The notes below the pieces were generated by a model, which saw only the letters and a program-made list of their open reading frames with translations, did not search any database and was not told the DNA's origin. 64,000 nt of DNA from contig JBMOLL010000061.1 of assembly GCA_049325415.1 (NCBI GenBank), forward strand, positions 1 through 64,000, given 5' to 3'. The stretch is from JBMOLL01 sp049325415. GTDB taxonomy: Bacteria > Bacteroidota > Bacteroidia > Bacteroidales > GCA-2748055. The position numbers and the translations under genes were made by a program. Below, in pieces: positions 41,601 through 50,541 of the stretch; the stretch's first letter is position 1; the number at the start of each line of letters is the position of its first letter.

Positions 41601-42758
41601 TTAACCGTTGATATCCCTCATTTTCCTGCACTCGTTTAGCTGGGTCGTAAGTTCTTTTTCACGTTGCTCAGCCTTTTCCTGGATCCTGTGCATTTCATCC
41701 ATTCTGCTCTTCATCTCATTTTCCCGCTGGGCCATTTCCTCGGTTTGCTGGCGCGACTGGAGAAGCAGGCGGTTCGTCTGAAGGTTGATATAGACTTTTG
41801 AAATGACCGATCCTGTGCTCTCACCAAGCGACAATGCAAATTTCTGCTTGTATCCGGGGATTTCGGAGAATGAAGCAAGTTCAATAACCCCGAGCACATC
41901 GCCCGACTGCAGAAGAGGAACCAGCAGCAGGGAAACCGGCTGATCTTCTCCCAGGCCTGACCTGATCCTGAGGTAAGATCCCGGCAACTCGGTCAGGTAA
42001 ATAAGTTCCTTCTCCACGGCAGCCCTTCCAACGAGTCCTTCACCGAAAAGGAATTCGCGATGCAGGTGCTTCTCACGGTCGAAGGCATAACATCCGGTCA
42101 TCCTGAGGACCTTCTTCGCCTCCGTATCCTCCTCTTCCCCTACAAGATACAGGCCTCCGGCTTCAGCTTCCATATAATGGACCAGTTCACGGATGAAGGT
42201 GAACGAAAGCCGGGCTATGTCGTCTCCGGCTTCCCGGAGGATTTCGTTAAACCGGGCTATTCCCCGTGCTGTCCAGTTTCGCTGCTCATCTTCCTCCTGC
42301 CTTTTTCTCTCCTCCTCTTTCTGACGAAGCAGGCTTTCCCTCAGCGCAAGAAGAACATGACCCATTTCATCGCTGTCTCCGCTGGTCTGAATGCTGCCAT
42401 CGAGTTTCCCTTCCGACAGTTTCCTGCTGAAAGCAACCATCTCCTTCAATCTTTCGGCATGCAAGGTAAAAGCATGCTCAATACCCAGGATGTCCCTGGT
42501 TTTCCTGGTTTTTCTCACTTCGGGGATCTTTCCCCGCGAAAGCTCCACCAGGTGTTTCCTCAGCAAATCGAGGTGCCGGAAAATACCCACATTCAAAAAT
42601 ATAGCGCCGGCCACAGCGACAACGATCCCTCCTGCAGCCAGCCACCGGGCAGCTTCATAGAACTCCAGGGTGCACAACACAGCAATGGCAATGAAGAGCA
42701 ACAGAAAGATCCCAAGCAGTCCGGCGAGCCGGTGTCCGGTGTTAAAATGAATCTTCAT
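41601..42758 (-). CDS. Membrane-anchored GAF-domain protein without kinase domain
   Basis: A 385-residue protein. Two N-terminal helices (residues 10-32 and 38-60) are followed by a HAMP-like linker (about 105-150, with FSRKLSEGKLDGSI and DEMGHVLLALRESL), a GAF domain (about 175-320, with GGLYLVGEEEDTEAKK, GEGLVGRAA and VSLLLVPLLQSGDVLGVIELAS), and a C-terminal coiled coil (about 330-380, Glu/Gln/Arg-rich). No kinase, cyclase or EAL domain is present, so it may act as a scaffold or partner for a separate output. It is common in Bacteroidota genomes. The hsp20 gene lies downstream in the same direction. Confidence 0.82.
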   Translation of the reverse strand: MKIHFNTGHRLAGLLGIFLLLFIAIAVLCTLEFYEAARWLAAGGIVVAVAGAIFLNVGIFRHLDLLRKHLVELSRGKIPEVRKTRKTRDILGIEHAFTLHAERLKEMVAFSRKLSEGKLDGSIQTSGDSDEMGHVLLALRESLLRQKEEERKRQEEDEQRNWTARGIARFNEILREAGDDIARLSFTFIRELVHYMEAEAGGLYLVGEEEDTEAKKVLRMTGCYAFDREKHLHREFLFGEGLVGRAAVEKELIYLTELPGSYLRIRSGLGEDQPVSLLLVPLLQSGDVLGVIELASFSEIPGYKQKFALSLGESTGSVISKVYINLQTNRLLLQSRQQTEEMAQRENEMKSRMDEMHRIQEKAEQREKELTTQLNECRKMRDING

Positions 42759-42794
42759 TCAGCGATATAGTTGAATAAAAATACAAAAAGTGCT

Positions 42795-43973
42795 TCATAT
42801 CTCCGACAGGGCAGAAAATAATCGTTCCAGCGCCGTATCAACCAGGCTGCGCGGAGCCGCGATATTCATCCGCTGATGCCCTTCTCCTCCGGGTCCGAAC
42901 TGGATGCCCTCGTTCAATCCAAGCCTGGCCTTTCTGATCATGAATTCCGTGAGCTCTTTATCCGTCAGGCCCAGCGGGCTAAAGTCAAGCCAGACCAGGT
43001 AGGTGGCTTCAAGGGGCGACACTCCGATGCCCGGTGCTGCCTCACCGATCCGCTTTTTCAGGAACAGAAAATTCTCATGCAGGTACTCCAGCAATTGTTG
43101 AAGCCACTCGCTGCCCTCACGGTAGGCTGCTTCCATGGCAACCATCCCGAACAGGTTTCCTCCTCCGACATGTAACTTTTCCAGAACTTCTTCATAACGC
43201 TTTTTCATACCCGTATCGCCAAAGATCAGAGCGGAAGAATGCATTCCTGCAAGGTTAAAGGTTTTGCTCGGCGCCACACAGGTAATGATCCCTGCTGCCC
43301 CGTCAGGGTTGACCTGTGCCAGCGGGAGGTGCCGGAACCCGGGCATGATCAGGTCGGAGTGAATCTCATCGCTCAGCACGATCACTCCGTACTGTTCACA
43401 GAGCCCCGAAAGCTGCCCAAGCTCCTCCTGCGTCCAGACCCTGCCTACCGGATTATGGGGATGGGAAATAATAAGCATCCTGCACCCTTTCCTGAAAACT
43501 TCTTCCAGTTGCTCAAAATCCATTTCATACTTTCCACCGTTCTTTTTCAGCGGGTTATAAACCAGTTCCCGCCCGTGGGCTGTCACCGCCGAAAAGAAGG
43601 GGAAATAGACCGGGGGCTGAACCGCGATCCTGTCTCCCGGCTCTGTAAATGCAAGTACACACATGTTCAGCGCCGGAACAATTCCCGGGCTGAATGAGAT
43701 CAGATCAGGATCGGTTTTCCAGCCATGTCGCAGTTCCATCCACGCAGCAACCGTCTCATAAAAACGCCGGGGCCGGAAGGTATAACCGTAAACGGGATGT
43801 TCAGCCCTCCTGATAACTGCATCCCTGATGAAACCGGGAACTTCAAAATCCATATCCGCCACCCACATGGGGATCACATCGGACGTTCCGAAAAGGGGCT
43901 CCCGAAGATCATATTTTACACAATCGCTACCCTCCCGGGTGATCATCCTGTCGAAATCGTATATTACCGCCAT
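42795..43973 (-). CDS. PLP-dependent C-S lyase / aminotransferase, PatB/MalY type
   Basis: A 392-residue class I/II aminotransferase-fold protein. The opening MAVIYDFDRMITREGSDC and MWVADMDFEVP are the PatB/MalY signature; SPGIVPALNMCV, HPHNPVGRVW, SDEIHSDLIMPG and the PLP-Lys motif APSKTFNLAG follow. Family members cleave cystathionine or related thioethers (cystathionine beta-lyase). I use the ATG at 43973: a longer frame would run into the thioesterase gene upstream, which ends at 43990, leaving a 16-bp gap. Those two genes probably form an operon. Confidence 0.93.
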   Translation of the reverse strand: MAVIYDFDRMITREGSDCVKYDLREPLFGTSDVIPMWVADMDFEVPGFIRDAVIRRAEHPVYGYTFRPRRFYETVAAWMELRHGWKTDPDLISFSPGIVPALNMCVLAFTEPGDRIAVQPPVYFPFFSAVTAHGRELVYNPLKKNGGKYEMDFEQLEEVFRKGCRMLIISHPHNPVGRVWTQEELGQLSGLCEQYGVIVLSDEIHSDLIMPGFRHLPLAQVNPDGAAGIITCVAPSKTFNLAGMHSSALIFGDTGMKKRYEEVLEKLHVGGGNLFGMVAMEAAYREGSEWLQQLLEYLHENFLFLKKRIGEAAPGIGVSPLEATYLVWLDFSPLGLTDKELTEFMIRKARLGLNEGIQFGPGGEGHQRMNIAAPRSLVDTALERLFSALSEI

Positions 43974-43989
43974 AATTCGTTGTTCACTT

Positions 43990-44484
43990 TTACTCGAAAT
44001 CACTCACTTCCGCCCCCCTGAAAACTTCCGCTCCCGGATAATTCATCCGTTTCACGGCAATTTCTTTCGGATAGATAAAATAGGTCAGCAGCGCCCTGGC
44101 ACAGGTCTCTCCTTCACCATTCCGGATCGCCGCCTCAATGACTGCCTCCCTGTCGCCCCGCTCCTTCAGTATGGCATTCAGGTAGATATACCCATGACTG
44201 ATCCTGACCGGTTTAAGGTACTGCACCTCCATCTTTTGAGTAACACCGGAAGTCTCCAGCTTTACATAAACCAGCCAGCTGGCTATCTCGTCCAGCAAAG
44301 TGGCCTGGATGCCCCCGTGAAGGATATCCGGGTAGCCCTGGAATCCGGGATCGGGCAGCCACCGGGCTACCAGGCCTTCTCCTGTTTCATAAAACCGCAG
44401 TTTCAACCCCGAAGGGTGCTGCGGATCACAGCCCACACAGTGATACCCGGTATGCTGGCTGAAAGGATTGTTGATCGTTCTCAT
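43990..44484 (-). CDS. Hotdog-fold thioesterase, PaaI type
   Basis: A 164-residue acyl-CoA thioesterase-like protein. The N-terminus has CVGCDPQHPSGLKLRF, the conserved opening of this group. The core ILHGGIQATLLDEIASWLVY carries the HGG and catalytic acidic/Asp region of PaaI hotdog enzymes. It ends with EGETCARALLTYFIYP. The start at 44484 is preferred to 44517. It is the first gene of a two-gene unit with the PatB-type lyase. The substrate is unknown. Confidence 0.88.
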   Translation of the reverse strand: MRTINNPFSQHTGYHCVGCDPQHPSGLKLRFYETGEGLVARWLPDPGFQGYPDILHGGIQATLLDEIASWLVYVKLETSGVTQKMEVQYLKPVRISHGYIYLNAILKERGDREAVIEAAIRNGEGETCARALLTYFIYPKEIAVKRMNYPGAEVFRGAEVSDFE

Positions 44485-44603
44485 ACTATTCAGTTTTCGC
44501 ACGGTGGCTTCCGGCAACAGGTACCAAATTTGGGGAAAATGACCGGTTTATTGAAAGAAATCGAAAGATTTTACTAAATTGGTAATAGCTTTTACTCTTA
44601 CTG

Positions 44604-45314
44604 ATGCACAAACTGTCCGCCATCATCGTACACGAAGAGCCTTTGGAACAGGCTGCACATGAATCCCTCTTCAGTTCTATCCCTCTGCTTCGGGTGGTGG
44701 AAGGATTCAATTCCATTGAAGAAGCCGGACAGGCCGTTATCTTCTCCAAACCGGATGTGGTCTTTCTCGACTTCGCGGGGCAGGGGAAACACTGCTGGGA
44801 ATTCCTGCAGCGAAATAAGGTTCTGAATCCGCAGCTTCCGGTCATATGCCTGACAGGCTATAATGAGAAACTTGTCAGATCATTCAGGGAACAGGGAATA
44901 ACCTGGCTGCCGAAACCCGTCGACCGGAACGACCTCTGTATCCTTCTGCTCACTATAATCAGGATGAAACAGATGGAAACCCGGGCACCCCGGAAAATAA
45001 GCGTGCCGGTGAAATCCGGTCTGGCTTTCTTCAGGAAGGACCAGATCCTGCTCCTGCGCGCCGAGGGTAAACACACCACCATTGAATTATCGACCGGGAA
45101 AAAACAGACCTCCTCCTCCAACCTGGGTAAACTTCTCACAAGCATTCCTGCAGATGGCTTCCTCCGGGTTAACCGCAGCACGGTCATCAATACCGATCAC
45201 CTGAGGAATATCAACCGGAAAGGAAAATACTGTCTTTTGGGTGACGAGGAGCAGTCGCTGCGTGTACCCCTTTCCAATCTTTTTCTTCAGCGGATCAGTC
45301 CGTCTTTGAAGTGA
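44604..45314 (+). CDS. LytTR response regulator with degenerate receiver
   Basis: A 236-residue regulator. The receiver (1-120) keeps the phospho-acceptor site VVFLDFAGQGK, T (CLTGY) and Lys (LPKPVDR), but the acidic pocket reads HEEP instead of the usual DDE pattern. The LytTR DNA-binding domain (about 135-236) has ILLLRAEGKHTTIELSTGK, GFLRVNRSTVINTDHL and the closing LRVPLSNLFLQRI. No histidine kinase or LytS-like partner is adjacent. It is divergent from the thioesterase and codirectional with rsmA. Confidence 0.93.
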   Translation: MHKLSAIIVHEEPLEQAAHESLFSSIPLLRVVEGFNSIEEAGQAVIFSKPDVVFLDFAGQGKHCWEFLQRNKVLNPQLPVICLTGYNEKLVRSFREQGITWLPKPVDRNDLCILLLTIIRMKQMETRAPRKISVPVKSGLAFFRKDQILLLRAEGKHTTIELSTGKKQTSSSNLGKLLTSIPADGFLRVNRSTVINTDHLRNINRKGKYCLLGDEEQSLRVPLSNLFLQRISPSLK

Positions 45315-45420
45315 AGCTGCATGCCTTAGCCGCATTTCACCGATTCATTTGCGAGAACAAACAGGATCAGGGCAGATAACTTCCTGATTTTTGCCATATT
45401 TGCAAAACAAGCCCGAACCA

Positions 45421-46197
45421 ATGGTCAGACCGAAAAAACACCTTGGACAACACTTCCTGACGGATCCTTCCATAGCCCGTCGCATCACCGATGCTCTGGT
45501 GCCTGACGGCCCTTCGACCGTGATCGAGATCGGACCCGGGACCGGTGTGCTTACCGGTGAACTGCTGCTTCGACAGGAGCTTCGGCTGATCCCTGTGGAG
45601 ATCGATCATGAAGCGGTGGAATACCTGCTTCAGAAGTATCCCGGACTCGCACCTTCCCTGCAGGAGACCGATTTTCTTAAAGCCGATCTGTCGGCATTTA
45701 TCAGTGGACCCTTTTATGTCATTGGGAATTTCCCGTACAACATATCCAGCCAGATCTTTTTCAAACTGCTCGAATACCGGGAAAATCTTGTCCAGGTCGT
45801 ATGCATGCTTCAGAAAGAGGTGGCAGAAAGACTGGTGGCAGGGCCCGGAACAAAAGATTACGGGATCCTCTCGGTCCTCCTCCAGGCCTACTTCGATGCG
45901 GAATACCTCTTCACTGTAAAACCGGGATCTTTTTTTCCACCTCCGGCAGTGAATTCAGCGGTAATCCGGCTGACCAGGAACAGTGTCAGTCAGCTCGGCT
46001 GCGACGAAAAACTCTTCCGCAATATCGTAAAAACCACTTTTAACCAGCGGAGAAAGACCATAAGAAACAGCATCCGGCCGATACTTCCTGTGGAAGCCTC
46101 GGAGCACGAACTCCTGACCCGCCGTCCCGAGCAACTTGCTGTGTCCGAATTTGTTAATCTTACAAACTGGGTTTCCGGAAGGAAATCCGACCAATAA
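45421..46197 (+). CDS. rsmA: 16S rRNA (adenine1518/1519-N6)-dimethyltransferase
   Basis: A 258-residue KsgA/RsmA enzyme that dimethylates two adenines in the 3' hairpin of 16S rRNA. The family opening KKHLGQHFLTDPSIARRI, the SAM loop EIGPGTGVLTGELL and the catalytic NFPYN (N-x-P-Y) are intact, followed by MLQKEVAERLV and the C-terminal FNQRRKTIRNS. The ATG at 45421 is fixed by the family N-terminus. mgtE starts 11 bp after the stop, so the two may be co-transcribed. Confidence 0.97.
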   Translation: MVRPKKHLGQHFLTDPSIARRITDALVPDGPSTVIEIGPGTGVLTGELLLRQELRLIPVEIDHEAVEYLLQKYPGLAPSLQETDFLKADLSAFISGPFYVIGNFPYNISSQIFFKLLEYRENLVQVVCMLQKEVAERLVAGPGTKDYGILSVLLQAYFDAEYLFTVKPGSFFPPPAVNSAVIRLTRNSVSQLGCDEKLFRNIVKTTFNQRRKTIRNSIRPILPVEASEHELLTRRPEQLAVSEFVNLTNWVSGRKSDQ

Positions 46198-46208
46198 GCT
46201 GAACCGCC

Positions 46209-47576
46209 ATGGCCAAAAGAATCGAGATTACACGTGAATTGATCAACGATCTGGTAAAGGCCTGTGAAACACGGGATGATCAGCGGGCCCTGAGCCTGAT
46301 GAGTGAGCTTCACCCGGCCGATATCGCTGAGATCTACAGTGAGCTCAGCGTTGAGGAGGCACGTTACCTTTACCTTCTCCTGGAACCGGAAACGGCCTCG
46401 GATGTCCTGGTTGAGCTGGAGGAGGATGACCGTGAACGTTTTCTGAAGGTCCTTCCCCCCGATGTGATCGCCAGCCAGTTCATCTATCATATGGACTCCG
46501 ATGACGCCGCCGACGTGATTGCCGATCTCTCGGAAGAGAAGAAGCAGGAGGTCCTTCTGCATATCGACGATGTGGCCCAGGCCGGCGACATTGTCGACCT
46601 GCTCAGTTACGACGAAGATACGGCCGGAGGTCTCATGGCCAAGGAGATGATCAAGGTCAATGAAAACTGGGGGATCACCACCTGTATCCGCGAAATGCGG
46701 AAGCAGGCCGAGGATGTGGATGAGGTTTACTATATCTACGTTGTCGACGACTCCAACATCCTAAGGGGCATTCTCTCCCTGAAGTCACTGCTGATCGCAC
46801 CCGGTACCGCAACGGTAAAGGAAATGTATAACCCGGATGTGCATTCGGTGAATACTGCTACTCCTTCCTATGAGGTGGCCCAGATCATGGAAAAGTACGA
46901 CCTGGTTGTGCTCCCGGTAACAGATTCGATCGGGAGACTGATGGGCCGTATCACCATCGACGATGTGGTGGACGTGATCCGGGACGAAGCAGAAAGAGAC
47001 TATCAGATGGCTTCGGGTCTGACCTCGGATGTGGAAATCACCGATTCGCCGGTCAGGTTGTCTAGAGCCCGCCTGCCCTGGCTCATCATCGGATTGCTCG
47101 GAGGAATATTCGTTGCCGGTGTGATTGCCCGTTTTGAAGAGGATATCAAGATCAACCCGGAGATGGCCTTTTTCATTCCCCTGATCGGAGCCATGGCCGG
47201 TAATGTGGGGATCCAGTCATCGGCCATCATTGTTCAGGCCCTGGCAAATAAAAGTCTGGGGCTGGAAAGTACCGTCAGGAAGCTTTTCAAGGAATTCATG
47301 GTGGCGGTATTTAACGGAGTGATCCTTGCAGCCCTGCTTTTCACTTACAACTACTTCTTCAGCGACAGTATGGCACTCACAGCCACTGTAAGCCTTTCAC
47401 TGTTTATTGTTATAATCTTTGCCGCCCTTTTCGGAACCTTTATCCCGTTGATGTTAAACAGGATACGTCTCGATCCGGCACTGGCCACAGGACCCTTTAT
47501 CACCACGATGAACGACATCATGGGCCTGCTGATTTACTTCCTTATGGGCAGGTTGCTTTACGGAATGCTGATTTAA
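46209..47576 (+). CDS. mgtE: Magnesium transporter MgtE
   Basis: A 455-residue Mg2+ channel. The N-terminal regulatory domain (about 15-130) shows the MgtE repeats LHPADIAEIYSEL and ADVIADLSEE. Two CBS domains follow (about 140-265, with MKEMYNPDVHSV and DDVVDVIRDEAERDY). The pore domain has five helices (about 285-450), with PLIGAMAGNVGIQSSAI and the ending TTMNDIMGLLIYFLMG. Mg2+ binding between the cytosolic domains closes the pore in the family. It is convergent with the ABC permease, 3 bp between stops. Confidence 0.96.
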   Translation: MAKRIEITRELINDLVKACETRDDQRALSLMSELHPADIAEIYSELSVEEARYLYLLLEPETASDVLVELEEDDRERFLKVLPPDVIASQFIYHMDSDDAADVIADLSEEKKQEVLLHIDDVAQAGDIVDLLSYDEDTAGGLMAKEMIKVNENWGITTCIREMRKQAEDVDEVYYIYVVDDSNILRGILSLKSLLIAPGTATVKEMYNPDVHSVNTATPSYEVAQIMEKYDLVVLPVTDSIGRLMGRITIDDVVDVIRDEAERDYQMASGLTSDVEITDSPVRLSRARLPWLIIGLLGGIFVAGVIARFEEDIKINPEMAFFIPLIGAMAGNVGIQSSAIIVQALANKSLGLESTVRKLFKEFMVAVFNGVILAALLFTYNYFFSDSMALTATVSLSLFIVIIFAALFGTFIPLMLNRIRLDPALATGPFITTMNDIMGLLIYFLMGRLLYGMLI

Positions 47577-47579
47577 AGA

Positions 47580-48836
47580 TCAGAAAGTGGTATTTATGGC
47601 ATTGACCGGGTTCATCCTGGCTCCCTGCCATGCGGGAGCAAAACCGCTGATCAGCCCGATAAGCGCCGAAATAACCAGGCCCAGAACGATGTTCCCGGCT
47701 GTAAGGTAAACGGTGAATTCCGAAGACATATTCACAATCAGCGTCCCGATAAAAACGATCAGCAGGCCAATCATCCCGCCGGTCAGGGACAAAATAACCG
47801 ATTCGAACAGGAACTGATTCATAATGAAGAAGTTCTTTGCCCCGATGGCCTTTTGGATCCCGATCTGGTGAGTTCGCTCCTTCACTGAAACGAACATGAT
47901 ATTGGCAATGCCGAAGCCTCCCACGATGATGGAGAAGATCCCTATAAAGGTTCCCGCAATATTGATCACCTTAAACAACTGGTCAAGCTGGTTATTGATC
48001 AGGCTCGTCTGATTCAGCGCAAAAGTATCTTCATCCGAGGGTTTGAGCCTCCGGTACGACCGCAGGATGAGTTTAAGTTCGGCAGCCAGATCTTCAAGAT
48101 CCCTGCCGCGTTTCGCCTGAACCCAGATCATCGAACCCGCCCACGGACTGTCGATATCCACAAAATTGCGCAGGAAGTTGACCGGAACAACAACCATTTC
48201 GTCGGTGTTATTATCGTCGAAAAGGCTTTTCCCGGCCTTGGCGATCACTCCCGTAACATAAATATTCCGGCCGAAGAGCCGTATTTCCTTTCCCACGGGA
48301 TCTTCACCCTGGAAAAGTTTGTCGGCCAGGGTGGACCCGATCACACCCACGCTCCGCCCGCCTGCCAGCTCCAGCGAATTCAGGTACCGTCCCGATGCCA
48401 TCTCCAGCGACCTGATCTGGTCGAAGCCTTCCGTTACGCCCATGATATCAACCCTGTCGGCACTGTTGTTACCGTATTCCACCTGCTTGTTCGTTGCCGA
48501 AACAAAACAGGCTTCACTGGCCATCCGGCTGTTCCTCCTGATGTACTCGTATTCCTTCAAACTTGGAACCGGTCGGTTCATGTATTTCCACCAGGCATAT
48601 TCCTGACCGTCTTCGCTGGTCCACGGCCATTTCTGCACATAGATCATATCGCTGCCAAGGGAGGATACGCTTTCCCTGATGTTCATTTCCAGGGAATCGA
48701 CCATGGTATAAACCGAGATAATGGCAAAGATGCCAATAGTGATTCCCAGCAGGGAGAGCATGGACCTGAGTCGGTTGACCGTTACCTCCTGAATGGACAA
48801 TTTCAGGCTTTCCCAGAGCAGTTTAAAAATTATCAT
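47580..48836 (-). CDS. MacB-type ABC transporter permease
   Basis: A 418-residue permease of the FtsX/MacB type VII class. An N-terminal helix (residues 18-45, with LRSMLSLLGITIGIFAIISVYT) is followed by a large periplasmic domain (about 50-290) and three C-terminal helices ending in RMNPVNAIN, the family closing. Motifs such as GVTEGFDQIRSLEMASGRYL and GRSVGVIGSTLADKLF are typical of MacB. No ATPase or membrane-fusion partner is encoded nearby, so it must pair in trans. Probably drives lipoprotein, peptide or drug movement in the envelope. Confidence 0.9.
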   Translation of the reverse strand: MIIFKLLWESLKLSIQEVTVNRLRSMLSLLGITIGIFAIISVYTMVDSLEMNIRESVSSLGSDMIYVQKWPWTSEDGQEYAWWKYMNRPVPSLKEYEYIRRNSRMASEACFVSATNKQVEYGNNSADRVDIMGVTEGFDQIRSLEMASGRYLNSLELAGGRSVGVIGSTLADKLFQGEDPVGKEIRLFGRNIYVTGVIAKAGKSLFDDNNTDEMVVVPVNFLRNFVDIDSPWAGSMIWVQAKRGRDLEDLAAELKLILRSYRRLKPSDEDTFALNQTSLINNQLDQLFKVINIAGTFIGIFSIIVGGFGIANIMFVSVKERTHQIGIQKAIGAKNFFIMNQFLFESVILSLTGGMIGLLIVFIGTLIVNMSSEFTVYLTAGNIVLGLVISALIGLISGFAPAWQGARMNPVNAINTTF

Positions 48837-48998
48837 AGACTGAGTCGATAAATAGCGCTAAACCTTTCGTTAATTCAAAGGAAGTTGTTTTTTTTGCAAT
48901 ATAAAAATCTTCCTAGACTATTATCTGATTTTCTTGGTTAAAGGTCAGGAATTAATTACTTTGGCGCATCCTTTTTTGCGAGAAAAATTTTAGGTCCC
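48837..48998. promoter_or_regulatory. Divergent promoter region of the permease and purH
   Basis: An AT-rich 162-bp spacer between oppositely oriented genes. A promoter-like TACTTTG lies at about 48957-48963 for purH. No operator repeat could be assigned with confidence. Confidence 0.45.
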
Positions 48999-50522
48999 AT
49001 GCAATCAGAAAAAAAGATAGAGTCAGCACTGATTTCCGTGTATTACAAGGAAAATCTGGATAAGATCGTCACGCTTCTCCACCGTTATGGCGTACGACTG
49101 TACAGCACCGGCGGAACCCAATCCTTTATTGAAGGACTCGGACTTCCGGTTACTTCAGTGGAATCGCTTACCTCTTATCCTTCAATCCTGGGTGGCCGTG
49201 TAAAAACCCTGCATCCGAAAGTTTTCGGCGGGATTCTCGCAAGGAGGGAGGAAAAGTCGGACCTTGAGCAGTTATCGCAGTATGAAATCCCGGAAATCGA
49301 CCTGGTGATTGTCGACCTGTATCCCTTTGAAGCTACTGTCGCCTCGGGAGCCGATCACCAGCAGGTCATAGAAAAAATAGATATCGGCGGCATTTCCCTG
49401 ATCCGGGCTGCTGCCAAAAATTACAAGGACGTCGTAATCCTGGCTTCAAGAAGCCAGTATGCGGAATTTGCCGCGCTCCTGGAAGAGAAAAAAGGACATA
49501 CTTCCATCGACGACAGAAGGAAATACGCCCGTGAGGCTTTTCAGGTCAGCTCACATTACGACAGTGCCATCTTTAACTATTTCGACCGGGGTGAGTGCTC
49601 TGCCCTGAAGATCAGTGAGACCGGTGCCCATCCTCTGAGGTATGGTGAGAATCCGCACCAGAAGGGTGTTTTCTTCGGCGACTTTGAGAAGATGTTTACC
49701 CAGCTTCACGGAAAAGAGATCTCTTACAACAACCTCCTGGATATTGATGCAGCTGTCGGCCTGATCAACGAATTCGAAGAACCCACCTTCGCCATACTCA
49801 AGCATAACAATACCTGCGGCATAGCTTCAAGGGCCAGTCTGGCCGATGCCTGGCGGGATGCACTTGCCGGTGATCCCGTATCGGCCTATGGCGGTGTGGT
49901 GATTGCCAACCGGGAGATCGATACGGCAACGGCAGAGGAAATGAACAAACTGTTCTTCGAAATATCCATTGCACCGGGTTATTCAGACGCTGCCCTGGAA
50001 ATACTGAAGCAGAAAAAGAACCGGATCATCCTTATACAGACGGATACACATCTGTCGCCCAGGACCGTCCGCACCATCCTCAACGGCGTAATTATGCAGG
50101 AGCGGGATATGGCCACCGAAACCGCAGGAGAGATGAAAGCCGTTACCCTTACCGCACCTTCGGAGGAACAACTGGCCGATCTTGTATTTGCCAATAAAGT
50201 GGTAAAGCATACGAAATCAAACGCCATTGTGCTGGCAAAGAACAAACAGTTGCAGGCTTCAGGTGTTGGCCAGACCTCCCGGGTCGATGCCCTTAAACAG
50301 GCCATTGAGAAAGCCCGGTCCTTCGGTTTCAACCTGGAGGATGCCGTGATGGCCTCCGATGCCTTTTTCCCCTTTGCCGACAGCGTGGAGATCGCGCATC
50401 AGGCCGGGATCACGGCTGTTGTACAGCCGGGTGGTTCGGTCCGCGACCAGGAAACAATCGACTATTGCAACCAGAATAAGGTAAGCATGGTCTTTACAGG
50501 AATTCGACACTTCAAACACTGA
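48999..50522 (+). CDS. purH: Bifunctional AICAR transformylase / IMP cyclohydrolase
   Basis: A 507-residue enzyme for the last two steps of purine synthesis. The N-terminal IMP cyclohydrolase (MGS-like) domain has YSTGGTQSFIEGLG and LGGRVKTLHPKVFGGI. The C-terminal AICAR transformylase domain has HPLRYGENPHQKGVFF, the catalytic KHNNTCGIA, and DAFFPFADSVEIAHQAGITAVVQPGGSVRD, then VFTGIRHFKH at the end. Length and motifs are complete. It is followed after 19 bp by mreB, so some read-through into the cell-shape operon is possible. Confidence 0.97.
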   Translation: MQSEKKIESALISVYYKENLDKIVTLLHRYGVRLYSTGGTQSFIEGLGLPVTSVESLTSYPSILGGRVKTLHPKVFGGILARREEKSDLEQLSQYEIPEIDLVIVDLYPFEATVASGADHQQVIEKIDIGGISLIRAAAKNYKDVVILASRSQYAEFAALLEEKKGHTSIDDRRKYAREAFQVSSHYDSAIFNYFDRGECSALKISETGAHPLRYGENPHQKGVFFGDFEKMFTQLHGKEISYNNLLDIDAAVGLINEFEEPTFAILKHNNTCGIASRASLADAWRDALAGDPVSAYGGVVIANREIDTATAEEMNKLFFEISIAPGYSDAALEILKQKKNRIILIQTDTHLSPRTVRTILNGVIMQERDMATETAGEMKAVTLTAPSEEQLADLVFANKVVKHTKSNAIVLAKNKQLQASGVGQTSRVDALKQAIEKARSFGFNLEDAVMASDAFFPFADSVEIAHQAGITAVVQPGGSVRDQETIDYCNQNKVSMVFTGIRHFKH

Positions 50523-50541
50523 TAAACTTAAACTACTTCAT

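Noticed and set aside
41398..41631. 77-codon minus-strand frame between the hsp20 and GAF genes
   Set aside because: It lies over the sigma-54-like promoter and paired sites, and has no protein features.
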